This document shows, one piece after another, positions 23,783-32,041 of a stretch of 64,000 nt of DNA. This DNA is from Deltaproteobacteria bacterium. Its GTDB lineage: Bacteria > Desulfobacterota > BSN033 > WVXP01. The notes beneath the pieces were generated by a model. The model made no database searches. It saw only the letters and a program-made list of their open reading frames with translations, and was not told the DNA's origin. A program made the position numbers and the translations under genes. The number at the start of each line of letters is the position of its first letter. Within the stretch, counting starts at the first letter, position 1. The stretch spans positions 124,001-188,000 of the forward strand of contig JAFDHF010000001.1 of the NCBI GenBank assembly GCA_019308905.1. Direction: 5' to 3'.

Positions 23783-24763
23783 CTAGCCTGCCTTCCACAG
23801 TGAGAGGATCCTCTCCAGAAGCTCCTGCTTTCTCCGAATCATCTCATCTTTGGACCGGCAGTTCACGGTTCCCCCGGCAGCCCCTTTGTGGCCGTCACCA
23901 ATATTGAGAACCCTCATGATTTCGCCCAGATCCCTAGAGGTTGAAAAAGAGCCCCAACTAGGACTGAGCGATATCGAAAGGCTGAAGTTGTTTGTCTTGA
24001 TCCCCTGCCTGTAGAGGCTCCTGATCTCGACAACACCCCGTGAAGTCGGGTAAAGGAGAAAGGCGAGGTTTCTGAGAATCGAGGGCCGCCGCTTGTACCT
24101 GGTGAGATCGATGATGATGAGTTCGTGCTCCTCGTCTTCCGGCAGGAAATAGGAAGCCTCCCGGATCGTCGCCAGCATCCTCTCTTCTTGGCCCTTGTAG
24201 GCCTGGTATTGTCCCCTGATTTCCCGGTCCGCGGCGACAACCTCCAGGGGGTTGTCCCTGAGAAGAAAGACGGATTTTCTCCGGAGATAGTTTCCGTCTC
24301 CCGGGTGGCCCGCCATTTTCAGAGCACAATCGACCACCTTTCCCGGTGTCTCTCTTCTCCAATCCTCCACATCCCGGTACTTGAAGGCATCGATGACGTC
24401 CGCATTGTAGACAGTGGCCTCAAAATAGGGGGGCAATCCGACTCTCGACGAGAAGTACTCGTAGACCACACGGCCGCAACTATCCCTCAGGTCGAATCGG
24501 CCCGGGATCCGCGCCGGATCGTATCCCCTGAGGCGAAGCGCCTCCAGATTGCCGGGGTGATGGTCAAACCAGAGGCCGCATTCCAGCGGGTAGGGCAGAT
24601 CGCACACCACGTCGCGGTCCGACACGGATATGAGGTTCCGCTCGATCGCCGTGGGGCCAGCAAAAACGATCTGGTTTATGCCCAGGGAGAAGGAGCAGAT
24701 AGCCGCGCTCACCACACCGTCAAAATCGGTATGTGTTACGATTTTGCCCCACGAATCAGCCAA
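23783..24763 (-). CDS. DHH-family phosphoesterase
   Basis: The 326-residue protein has the hallmarks of the DHH superfamily, which includes RecJ, NrnA-type nano-RNases and cyclic-dinucleotide hydrolases. These are THTDFDGVVSAA (motif I Asp pair), DLPYPLECGLWFDHHPGN (DHH motif) and a C-terminal IGDGHKGAAGG (DHHA1). The exact substrate is unclear. The only start near the conserved N-terminus is a TTG at 24763, so the true start may differ slightly. It follows the RDD gene with a 50-bp gap. Confidence 0.85.
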   Translation of the reverse strand: MADSWGKIVTHTDFDGVVSAAICSFSLGINQIVFAGPTAIERNLISVSDRDVVCDLPYPLECGLWFDHHPGNLEALRLRGYDPARIPGRFDLRDSCGRVVYEYFSSRVGLPPYFEATVYNADVIDAFKYRDVEDWRRETPGKVVDCALKMAGHPGDGNYLRRKSVFLLRDNPLEVVAADREIRGQYQAYKGQEERMLATIREASYFLPEDEEHELIIIDLTRYKRRPSILRNLAFLLYPTSRGVVEIRSLYRQGIKTNNFSLSISLSPSWGSFSTSRDLGEIMRVLNIGDGHKGAAGGTVNCRSKDEMIRRKQELLERILSLWKAG

Positions 24764-24813
24764 GGCTCCGAAGACCTTTCTCGTGATCTTCCTTTGATTT
24801 TATCACATCGGCC

Positions 24814-26358
24814 TTAAGATGGGGAAGGAGTCATCCCGAAAAGTTCGCCCCCGTCGCTGGTCCCCTCGTCGGAGTAGACTATGATATCCCCTTTCTGTCT
24901 GAGGCCCTTAGTAAAGAGAGGATCATAGGCTATCCGAGCCCCGTTGTCCACCCCGTCAGGGCCGATGCTCCACAAGGTGAAGCTCGAGCCGTCCGACACA
25001 TACCGGTAGGGCCGGCCATGGTTGAAGGGATCCCGTGGGATTCGGCCGAGACTGCTGGTGAGAAACGATCCGAATTCACCCGTAAGAGGGTATCTGTCGT
25101 ACCGGTAGAAGTGCTCTTCCAGGTGGCTCTTGAGGGTCTGAAGATCGTTGACTGCCCTGGCAACGTCGGCTCGAGAAGCATATCCCCTGTAAGCGGGGAT
25201 GCCGACAGCCCCTATGACGGCGGTCATGGGGAGGAGAACCGCCGGCACAAGAACAACCCATTTACGCCAGGACGGAGTCTCTTCAGCCTTGATGACCTGG
25301 GTCTTGGCTATCTTGTCATGCCAGCCTTGCTTATGCGCATCGAATCCTATCCAGAGGAAGCCGAGGTAGAAAGGGATCGAGGAGAGGGTGTAGGAAAACG
25401 TTCTGATGGCTGCATCTCCGTAAGACATGCCCGTGCCGTCCTGACGAATAACCTGAAGCTTAAGAAAACCCTTGCCCGGGGTGTAGCCCCTCTTGCCGAG
25501 AAAGTAGATGTGGTAGGCAAAGACGCCGGAAAGAACAATCCAGGAGCCTGTGGGGGCAAGCGATGCAAGACCCCTGAAGTTCCCACCGCCCTTTACCAGG
25601 AGAAAAAAGAGGAGGAGGGCTGCCATGCCCATGCCCAGGTTGATGACAAACCCGTCGACGGCATAGGCCGCAAGTCTGACCCAGAAGCCTGCAGGTTCAA
25701 TCTTGATCTGGAGTCCCCCGTCGGCCGCCGGTTCTTCCTCCTCACGCGCCCGGCTGGAACCGGCCTCCCTGATCTCCTCGTTCTCCATGATCCGCTCGTA
25801 CTTCTCAAAGATGATTCCACACCTGACGCATTCTGTTCCCCTCTCTTGCTCTTGTCCACACTGGGGGCAGCGAAAGGCCTGTGCTCCTTGCGGCCTTGGG
25901 GGGCTCTGACTCGGCGGGGTGAAGGTTTCATCATAGGCAGCTGCAATCTCGTCATCGTAGGCCTTGGCAACACTTTCGTCTCTCGGCACGGCCCCGTCCG
26001 CCGCCGACCCTTCGCCTGTCGGTTCATCTGTCTGTATCGCCGTAGTCTCGAAACCCTCTGCCCTCGGCTGGCCGGCCGGGCTCGAAATGGCCGGGGCCTG
26101 CGGGTGGGTCTCCTCTATTCTGATCCGGGCCCCCCGTTTGGCGAACCAGTGTTCGTACCGTTCCGCCTTGGAACGGGAGACGCCTTTCTTGATGATCATG
26201 GGGGCGTTTCTCACTATGCGGACCGCCCTCGCCAGTGAGATCCGGAAACCCGCTGAGAGCTCCTCGGCAAAGGCTCTAACATTGTCCTCCGATGGATCCA
26301 GGAGTCCGACAAAGACGACGCGATAACCCTCACCTTTCCTTGTCTGATCTGGGTTCAT
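24814..26358 (-). CDS. Multi-domain membrane protein: L7/L12-like, zinc ribbon, RDD and pseudopilin-like domains
   Basis: The 514 residues read as four modules. Residues 12-83 resemble the ribosomal L7/L12 C-terminal fold (LARAVRIVRNAPMIIKKGVS). Residues 162-182 are a zinc ribbon (C164, C167, C177, C180). Residues 222-357 form an RDD domain (AGFWVRLAAYAVDGFVIN, then three more membrane segments). Residues 366-500 have one membrane segment continuing into a helix, then YDRYPLTG and RDPFNHGRPYRYVSDG, ending IGPDGVDNG. That last part resembles the GspG-type pseudopilin C-terminus, but there is no prepilin cleavage site. Function unknown. Start ATG 26358 follows AGAGGGAG. Confidence 0.8.
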   Translation of the reverse strand: MNPDQTRKGEGYRVVFVGLLDPSEDNVRAFAEELSAGFRISLARAVRIVRNAPMIIKKGVSRSKAERYEHWFAKRGARIRIEETHPQAPAISSPAGQPRAEGFETTAIQTDEPTGEGSAADGAVPRDESVAKAYDDEIAAAYDETFTPPSQSPPRPQGAQAFRCPQCGQEQERGTECVRCGIIFEKYERIMENEEIREAGSSRAREEEEPAADGGLQIKIEPAGFWVRLAAYAVDGFVINLGMGMAALLLFFLLVKGGGNFRGLASLAPTGSWIVLSGVFAYHIYFLGKRGYTPGKGFLKLQVIRQDGTGMSYGDAAIRTFSYTLSSIPFYLGFLWIGFDAHKQGWHDKIAKTQVIKAEETPSWRKWVVLVPAVLLPMTAVIGAVGIPAYRGYASRADVARAVNDLQTLKSHLEEHFYRYDRYPLTGEFGSFLTSSLGRIPRDPFNHGRPYRYVSDGSSFTLWSIGPDGVDNGARIAYDPLFTKGLRQKGDIIVYSDEGTSDGGELFGMTPSPS

Positions 26359-26864
26359 CTGAAAAAAACTCCCTCTCTTCGTCCGCTCAGGGCACCCTAG
26401 GGAACCGCCTCGTGCCCACCAAGTACCGAGCCACCTGTCATGCAATAATACTGCCAGGAATCCCCTCCCTGTCGGAGCCTTCTCCCCCCCCAACCATGGC
26501 CCTAAATCGAGTCTCCAAGAAAACCGGCACACCCACTCGATACCGCGAATCCGCTTTGCGGCGCACCACTTCATCCAACCGCGCCCTTAATCGTATCCCC
26601 GGTTTGAAGAAAAGCCTGGGAACCCGGTTCCAAGAGGGACCCTGCAAGGAGCTGACAAAATTGGGAAGTCTCCGGCTGAAAAAACTTCAGAGCCGTCTGG
26701 GACCTCCGTGGAAAAATTAACTACAAGGGATAACAAGGAAAACCAAAACGAGGCTTAGGATCGTGCCGATACAAGGCTTCGGGTAGATGCGATTTTGTCA
26801 GTACCAGGGACGGATAAGGCGGGCTCTGGCCGAGCCCCCGATGGTGGTTTGAAGAGGCGGCTGC
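26359..26864. other. 506-bp intergenic region between the RDD gene and rpsA
   Basis: I see no gene that I can support. The RDD frame stays open upstream to 26574, but that part lacks family features and has a Trp/Arg-rich composition. It contains a palindrome GGAACC-C-GGTTCC (26619-26631) and a hairpin GGGCTC/GAGCCC (26821-26837) just after rpsA. On the minus strand around 26700-26750 there is a weak promoter-like TTGGTT/TAGTTA pair. Confidence 0.5.
26821..26837 (-). terminator. Hairpin after rpsA
   Basis: GGGCTC and GAGCCC pair with a 5-nt loop, 28 bp beyond the rpsA stop on the minus strand. It has no T-run, so it is at best a weak or rho-assisted terminator. Confidence 0.3.
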
Positions 26865-28667
26865 TCATTCCTTCTTTGTCGAATCCTCGGTCTCCTTTTT
26901 CTGGTTGCGCCTCTCTTCAATCGATTTTTTCTCCATCTCCCTTTGAATCAGTTCTCCCAGAGAGGAACTGGTGGAGGACTGGTGGGCAAGGTACCGTTCG
27001 TATTCCTCCTTCTCGTTCCATTCCTTAACGTTCTTCATACTCAGGCCGATCCGCCTTTCTCGCCGGTCCACATTGATGATCACGGCTTCGACAGGCTCCC
27101 CGAGGCTGACCACGTCTGCAGGGTTACTCACCTTCTCCTTGCTGAGCTCGGAAACATGGACCAACCCCTCTATGTCCGGTTCCAGTTCTACAAAGGCCCC
27201 GAAATCGGTGATGTTTGTTACTTTCCCCTTTACCCTGTCCCCGACCCGGTATCTATTCGGAATATCATCCCATGGATCAGCCGTCAGTTGTTTGATTCCC
27301 AGAGAGAACCTTTCGCTATCCTTGTCGATGCTCAGGACAACCGCCTCGATATCTTGGCCCTTCTTGAACATCTCGGCAGGGTTCTTCACCTTCTTGGTCC
27401 AGGACATCTCCGAAACATGGATGAGACCGTCGATCCCCTCCTCAAATCCCACGAAAACCCCGAAATCGGTTATGGTCTTCACCTTGCCCTGGATCCTAGA
27501 ACCCACGGGATACTTGCTCTCGATGATCGTCCAGGGGTTGGGTTCCACCTGGCGCATGCCAAGGGAAATTCTCTTCTTGGCCGGATCGATGTCCAACACG
27601 ACGGCTTCGATAATATCCCCCACGTCGACGATCTTCGACGGGTGTTTGAGCTTCTTGGTCCACGACATCTCAGAGATATGGACCAGTCCCTCGATCCCCT
27701 CTTCAAGCTGGACGAACGCACCGTAATCAGTAATGCTTACAACCTTTCCCTTGATTCTCGAGCCGATGGGATAGGCCTCCAGGGCATGTTCCCAGGGGTC
27801 AGGGGTCGTCTGCTTCAAACCCAGGGAGACTCTCTCGGTCTCTGGATCGTAGTTGAGTATCTTCACCCTGATTCGATCGCCCACGGAAACCTTTTCGGAC
27901 GGATGGCTGATCCTACCCCACGAAATATCCGTGATATGGAGGAGTCCGTCGATACCTCCAAGGTCGATGAAGGCTCCATAGTCGGTGATATTCTTGACTA
28001 CCCCTTCGAGAATCTCTCCCTCTTTGAGAAGCTTCAGGGTCTGAGCCCTCAGCTCCCGCCTCCTCTCCTCCAAGAGAAGTCGGCGGGAGAGGACCACGTT
28101 GTTCCGCTTCCGGTTGCATTTGATCACCTTGAATTCGAGCCTCTGCCCGATGAACCTGTCGAGGTTGCGAACAGGCCGGATGTCGACCTGTGATCCCGGC
28201 AGGAACGCCGTGATCCCGATATCGACCGACAGACCCCCTTTTACCTTCCCGACTATCTGTCCCTCAACGACTTCTCCCTCCCGGCAAGCCTCGCTCGCCT
28301 CATGCCAGGCTTTCAACCTGTCGGCCTTCTCCTTGGACAGAACAAGCAAGCCGTCCTCGATCCCTTTTCTCTCCACCAGAACGTCGATGGCATCTCCCTT
28401 CTTGACGGAGATCTCCCCCTCTTTAGAACGAAACTGGCTGGCCGGAATCTGCCCCTCCGACTTATAACCGATGTCCACGGTCACGAAGTCTTCGTTGAAG
28501 TCGATAACAACACCCCGTATGATTTCCCCCTCTTCGACCGACTTCAGGCTCTCCTCGTAGAGTTTCTGGAAGCTCTCCTCCTCCTTCTTTGCACTACCCG
28601 CTTCCCTCTCCGCCTCCTCGGCCGGCCCTGTGCCTGCCTCCTCGGGCGGAATCCCGTTTTTTTCCAT
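26865..28667 (-). CDS. rpsA: 30S ribosomal protein S1
   Basis: S1 helps the 30S subunit bind and unfold mRNA. The 600-residue protein has six S1 RNA-binding repeats, visible as repeated G-x-V-x-x-I-T-D-Y/F-G-A-F-V cores (NITDYGAFIDL, SITDYGAFVQL, TITDFGVFVGF, NITDFGAFVEL) with HISEMSWTKK linkers. The first two repeats are more divergent, as is usual. An acidic N-terminal extension (about 30 residues) precedes repeat 1. The ATG at 28667 has AGGGGG upstream. Promoter at 28701-28729; cmk lies directly upstream. Confidence 0.97.
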   Translation of the reverse strand: MEKNGIPPEEAGTGPAEEAEREAGSAKKEEESFQKLYEESLKSVEEGEIIRGVVIDFNEDFVTVDIGYKSEGQIPASQFRSKEGEISVKKGDAIDVLVERKGIEDGLLVLSKEKADRLKAWHEASEACREGEVVEGQIVGKVKGGLSVDIGITAFLPGSQVDIRPVRNLDRFIGQRLEFKVIKCNRKRNNVVLSRRLLLEERRRELRAQTLKLLKEGEILEGVVKNITDYGAFIDLGGIDGLLHITDISWGRISHPSEKVSVGDRIRVKILNYDPETERVSLGLKQTTPDPWEHALEAYPIGSRIKGKVVSITDYGAFVQLEEGIEGLVHISEMSWTKKLKHPSKIVDVGDIIEAVVLDIDPAKKRISLGMRQVEPNPWTIIESKYPVGSRIQGKVKTITDFGVFVGFEEGIDGLIHVSEMSWTKKVKNPAEMFKKGQDIEAVVLSIDKDSERFSLGIKQLTADPWDDIPNRYRVGDRVKGKVTNITDFGAFVELEPDIEGLVHVSELSKEKVSNPADVVSLGEPVEAVIINVDRRERRIGLSMKNVKEWNEKEEYERYLAHQSSTSSSLGELIQREMEKKSIEERRNQKKETEDSTKKE

Positions 28668-28700
28668 TAACAAAGCACCCCCTGCTCATCAATTGGCCAA

Positions 28701-28729
28701 AATATAGCACACTATCGCAAAAAAAACAA
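28701..28729 (-). promoter_or_regulatory. Sigma-70 promoter for rpsA
   Basis: On the minus strand TTGTTT (28729-28724) and TATATT (28706-28701) are 17 bp apart, next to an A/T-rich run. It lies in the cmk-rpsA gap, so rpsA can be expressed independently of cmk. Confidence 0.65.
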
Positions 28730-28763
28730 ATCGATTCGAGTCCACCACCGGCCCTGACGGATC

Positions 28764-29432
28764 TCACCTCTTCTCTGCCTTTTCACGGAAGATATCGGCC
28801 ATCATCTCGACCACCTCATCCACACTTAGGTGGGTACTGTCGATGAGCACTGCGTCAGGGGCGGCCCGGAGAGGCGCCAGGGCACGAGTCCGGTCATTGT
28901 AGTCTCTCCTCTCCATCTCCCGGATAGTCTCCTCGAGTTCCACATCTTCACCCCTTGCCTTGAGCTCCTCGTATCGTCTCCTGGCTCGAACCGACGGATC
29001 CGCATCGAGGAAGAATTTCACATCAGCTTCTGGAAAGACGACCGTCCCGATGTCTCTACCTTCGAGTACAACCCCGCCTCTCCTTCCGAATCCCCGCTGG
29101 AGCTCCGCCAGAGACTGCCGGACCGCGGAAATCCGTGAAATCTCAGAAGCCAGGAGGCTTATAGAAGGGCTCCTGATGAGATCAGTTACGTCCTCGCCGC
29201 TGCAGATGACGCGAATCCCCTCCTCATCCCGCAGAAAATCGATCTCCAAGAAACGGCAAAGCTCTCCCATCCCGTGCTCATCACGCAAATCGAGGCCGGC
29301 CCTCTTCGCCTTCAACGCAACGGCCCGGTACATGGCACCCGTGTCGACGTAGAGGAACCCGAGCCTCCCGGCCAGGAGCCTTGCAACGGTGCTCTTGCCG
29401 GCTCCAGAAGGTCCGTCGATGGCAACGACCAT
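28764..29432 (-). CDS. cmk: Cytidylate kinase
   Basis: Cmk phosphorylates CMP and dCMP with ATP. The 222-residue protein starts MVVAIDGPSGAGKSTVARLLA (P-loop). It has YVDTGAMYRAVAL, the CMP-binding VVLEGRDIGTVVFP and FLDADPSVRARRRYEEL (lid region), then DYNDRTRALAPL. The ATG at 29432 gives the normal length and follows GGGGGAAGG. An in-frame extension to 29618 shows no recognisable domain. The cmk-rpsA order is common. Confidence 0.96.
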   Translation of the reverse strand: MVVAIDGPSGAGKSTVARLLAGRLGFLYVDTGAMYRAVALKAKRAGLDLRDEHGMGELCRFLEIDFLRDEEGIRVICSGEDVTDLIRSPSISLLASEISRISAVRQSLAELQRGFGRRGGVVLEGRDIGTVVFPEADVKFFLDADPSVRARRRYEELKARGEDVELEETIREMERRDYNDRTRALAPLRAAPDAVLIDSTHLSVDEVVEMMADIFREKAEKR

Positions 29433-29805
29433 GGGGGGGCCTTCCCCCTTTATTCTGCTTGTTCCTCCATCCTTCAGCTTGCGTCCCCCCAGCGGCAAAA
29501 CTCTCCCCCTCCTGATCTGATCTACCAGATAAGGGAAAAGCCTGTCAAGAAGGGGGCCCACCCGGACGCGGGGAAGCCAGCAGTCGGAGACGATTTGACA
29601 ATTTTCTCTTTTGGACATATAAAGGAATCGTGATTCTCAACCGGCCGGGGGTTATCTATTTTTCGATGTACCCTCAAAGGGAACGACTCTGGAAAGGGGG
29701 GATGCGAATGGAGGGTTCCAAGAGGTCGAGGTGTCCGCCGTCTTTTGACAGCCGAGCACCGGGGTTGCCCACAAGGGCAGATTATCTTCGAGAGGAGGAG
29801 GAACT
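29433..29805. other. Intergenic region upstream of the ABC importer
   Basis: This is a 373-bp divergent gap. It has TTGACA at 29745-29750 but no good -10 at normal spacing, and a small hairpin TGCCC/GGGCA (29766-29779) about 30 bp before the ribosome-binding site of the binding-protein gene. I found no GntR operator matching GTnTAnAC here. Confidence 0.5.
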
Positions 29806-30843
29806 ATGAGAAAGATCAAGAGGATTTCAATCGTGTTTTTGCTGGTATTTTCCCTCTCCGTGTTTCTCAGCGGACCGGTCCTTGCTGCGAAGAAGCCGGT
29901 CGTTGTTTACACCTCCTTGGAAACGGAAGAAACCGTGGAGTACCTCAAGCTGGCCAAAGAGGAACTCCCCGGGTTGGATATCAAGATCATTCGCCTTTCC
30001 ACAGGCGAGCTCGGCGCCAGGATGCTCGCCGAACGGAACAACCCTCAGGCCGACGTGGTCTGGGGATGGGCGGTAACCAACATGGAGGATTTCAGGGACA
30101 GGGGGCTCCTAGACCGGTACAAGCCGAAGGGCTGGAACAAGATCCCTGCCAAATTCAAGGATCCGAACGGTTACTGGGTCGCCATCGACCTCTACATGGC
30201 TGCCTTTGTTCTCAATACACAGGTGATGGCCAAGGAGAATCTTCCCAAGCCCAAGGGATGGCACGACCTGATCAACCCCGTGTACCGGGGCAAGTTGATC
30301 ATGCCCAACCCTGCTAGCTCCGGCACGGGCTTCCTCCAGGTGGCCAGTATCCTGGAGATGTTCGACCCGGATTACGCAAAGAAGCCCGTCAAGAAGAACA
30401 AGGCCTGGGCCTTCCTGGAAAAGCTCGACAAGAACATGGGGCAGTATATCAAGAGCGGTTCCAAGCCGGCCAAACTGACCGCTGCGGGAGAATACGCCAT
30501 CGGGTGCTCCTTTGCTTTCGTCTACTCGTCCTTGAAGAAGAAAGGGTTCCCCGTTGAAATGGTCCTTCCCAGCGAAGGGGCTGGTTACGAACTCGAGGCC
30601 AATGCCCTTCTGAAGGGAGCCAAGCATAAGAGGGCTGCAAAGAAATTCCTGGACTGGGCCATCAGCGAGAGAGCCATGCGAGAGTATGCCACGTTCAAGC
30701 TCGGAGTGACCCTCCCAGGAATTCCCGGCCCCCCTGACCTGCCAAGATTGGAGACCATCAAGCTCGCTCCCATGGACTTCCAGTGGCAGGCCACCAACAG
30801 GGGAGAGATCCTGGTCATCTGGCAGGACAAGTTCCTGAGATAG
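29806..30843 (+). CDS. ABC transporter periplasmic binding protein (iron/2-aminoethylphosphonate-type)
   Basis: The 345-residue protein has a signal peptide ending VLAAKK. Its fold is that of Fbp/AEP-type binding proteins: PVVVYTSLETEETVEYLKLA, ADVVWGWAVTNMEDF, GYWVAIDLYMAAFVLN, GWHDLINPVYRGKLIMPNP, then SSGTGFLQVASIL. Members bind ferric iron, thiamine, putrescine or 2-aminoethylphosphonate. The ligand cannot be fixed from sequence, but the neighbouring aminotransferase makes an organic amine more likely than iron. An intrinsic terminator follows, which should leave more transcript for this gene than for the ATPase and permease. GGAGGAGG precedes the ATG. Confidence 0.88.
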   Translation: MRKIKRISIVFLLVFSLSVFLSGPVLAAKKPVVVYTSLETEETVEYLKLAKEELPGLDIKIIRLSTGELGARMLAERNNPQADVVWGWAVTNMEDFRDRGLLDRYKPKGWNKIPAKFKDPNGYWVAIDLYMAAFVLNTQVMAKENLPKPKGWHDLINPVYRGKLIMPNPASSGTGFLQVASILEMFDPDYAKKPVKKNKAWAFLEKLDKNMGQYIKSGSKPAKLTAAGEYAIGCSFAFVYSSLKKKGFPVEMVLPSEGAGYELEANALLKGAKHKRAAKKFLDWAISERAMREYATFKLGVTLPGIPGPPDLPRLETIKLAPMDFQWQATNRGEILVIWQDKFLR

Positions 30844-30852
30844 ACCAATTCC

Positions 30853-30894
30853 AGGAGAGGAGGCACGGCGGCTGTGTCTCCTCTCTTTTTCTTT
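30853..30894 (+). terminator. Intrinsic terminator or attenuator between binding protein and ATPase
   Basis: GAGAGGAGGCAC (30855-30866) pairs over 12 bp (one G-U) with GTGTCTCCTCTC (30874-30885), loop 7 nt, followed by TTTTTCTTT. Partial termination here is a known way to make excess binding protein relative to the membrane components. Confidence 0.75.
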
Positions 30895-30919
30895 GAGAAG
30901 GGAGTATAGAAGGTCGGTC

Positions 30920-31993
30920 ATGCCAAGAAACCTGCAGCTACGGGACCTGACCAAGGTGTTCGGTACCCTGGTGGCGGTGAACAGGGTCAACCTGGAGGTC
31001 GAGGAGGGAGAGTTCGTCTGTTTCCTGGGACCCAGCGGGTGCGGTAAGACGACGATCCTCAGGATGATCACGGGGTTTGAGACACCCACAAGTGGCGAAA
31101 TCGTATACCAGGGTAAGGTCATCAACGATCTCGTTCCCCAGAGGCGGGATTTCGGGATCGTCTTCCAGTCATACGCCCTCTTTCCGAATATGACGGTTTC
31201 GGAGAACGTCGCCTTCGGCCTCAAGATGAGGAGGATGCCCAGGGACAGAATCAAGGAAAGGGTCGATGAGATACTCGATCTGATCGGGCTCAGGGATTGG
31301 CGGAACAACTATCCGGCCCAGTTGAGCGGCGGCCAGCAACAGCGGGTAGCCCTGGGTCGTGCCCTCGCTCCGAACCCAAGTGTTCTCCTTCTCGATGAAC
31401 CTCTGAGTGCCCTCGACGCGAAGATCCGTGTCCGGCTCCGGGCGGTGATAAAGAGGCTCCAGCAGGAGCTCGGCATAACCATGATCTACGTGACTCACGA
31501 TCAGGAGGAGGCCCTGGCCATCGCCGACCGGGTTGTAGTCATGGAGCAGGGAATTTTCAAGCAGATAGGCACACCGATGGAGATCTACAAGAATCCCCTG
31601 TCCAGCTTTGTGGCTGATTTCGTGGGAACCTCCAACTTCTTCGAAGGCAGACGCCAAGACGGTGCGGTGCAGGTCAAGGAGACGAGTTTTGTCGTTCCCC
31701 TCGTCCGGTCCCTACCCTCAGACAGGGTCATCCTGTCGATCAGGCCGGAAAAGGTCGAGATCATCACCCCTGGGAAAGAACCCCCCGGCCTGGAACCATC
31801 GAATATGGTCAGCGGGAGGATTGAGGTCATTACCTTTCTCGGAGCCGTAGTGAGACTCCTCGTGACAAATCCGGAGGCAGAGGTCATCGTCGATATGGTG
31901 GAAAAAGATTTCGAACACCGCGAACTGAAACGGGGAGATGAGGTTCTGATGTATTTCCCCCCGGATGCGTTTCTCGTGTACGAGCCGGATTAG
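30920..31993 (+). CDS. ABC transporter ATP-binding protein
   Basis: The ATPase subunit of the importer, 357 residues. Walker A is GPSGCGKTT, the Q-loop lies in VFQSYALFPNMTV, the signature is LSGGQQQRVALGRAL, Walker B is VLLLDEPLSALD, and the H-loop is YVTHDQEEAL. A C-terminal TOBE-like regulatory domain (about 240-350) includes VILSIRPEKVEII. It belongs to the Pot/Fbp/AEP ATPase group. The ATG at 30920 has AAGG 7 bases upstream. The permease starts 48 bp downstream. Confidence 0.93.
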   Translation: MPRNLQLRDLTKVFGTLVAVNRVNLEVEEGEFVCFLGPSGCGKTTILRMITGFETPTSGEIVYQGKVINDLVPQRRDFGIVFQSYALFPNMTVSENVAFGLKMRRMPRDRIKERVDEILDLIGLRDWRNNYPAQLSGGQQQRVALGRALAPNPSVLLLDEPLSALDAKIRVRLRAVIKRLQQELGITMIYVTHDQEEALAIADRVVVMEQGIFKQIGTPMEIYKNPLSSFVADFVGTSNFFEGRRQDGAVQVKETSFVVPLVRSLPSDRVILSIRPEKVEIITPGKEPPGLEPSNMVSGRIEVITFLGAVVRLLVTNPEAEVIVDMVEKDFEHRELKRGDEVLMYFPPDAFLVYEPD

Positions 31994-32041
31994 ATCCGAC
32001 CGAGTAGGGTACCCTCTTTTGCAAATGGAGCAGGATGCTCG

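Noticed and set aside
24814-26574. Longer RDD protein starting at 26574
   Set aside because: The extra 72 residues have no recognisable features, while the ATG at 26358 has a good ribosome-binding site.
26619-26631. Operator-like palindrome GGAACC-C-GGTTCC
   Set aside because: Single occurrence with no regulator gene nearby and no promoter around it; noted only in the gap description.
28764-29618. N-terminally extended cytidylate kinase
   Set aside because: The family begins at the P-loop strand (29432); the 62 extra residues match nothing that I recognise.
29640-29805. Sigma-70 promoter using TTGACA at 29745-29750
   Set aside because: No acceptable -10 element 16-18 bp downstream; the region there is GC-rich.
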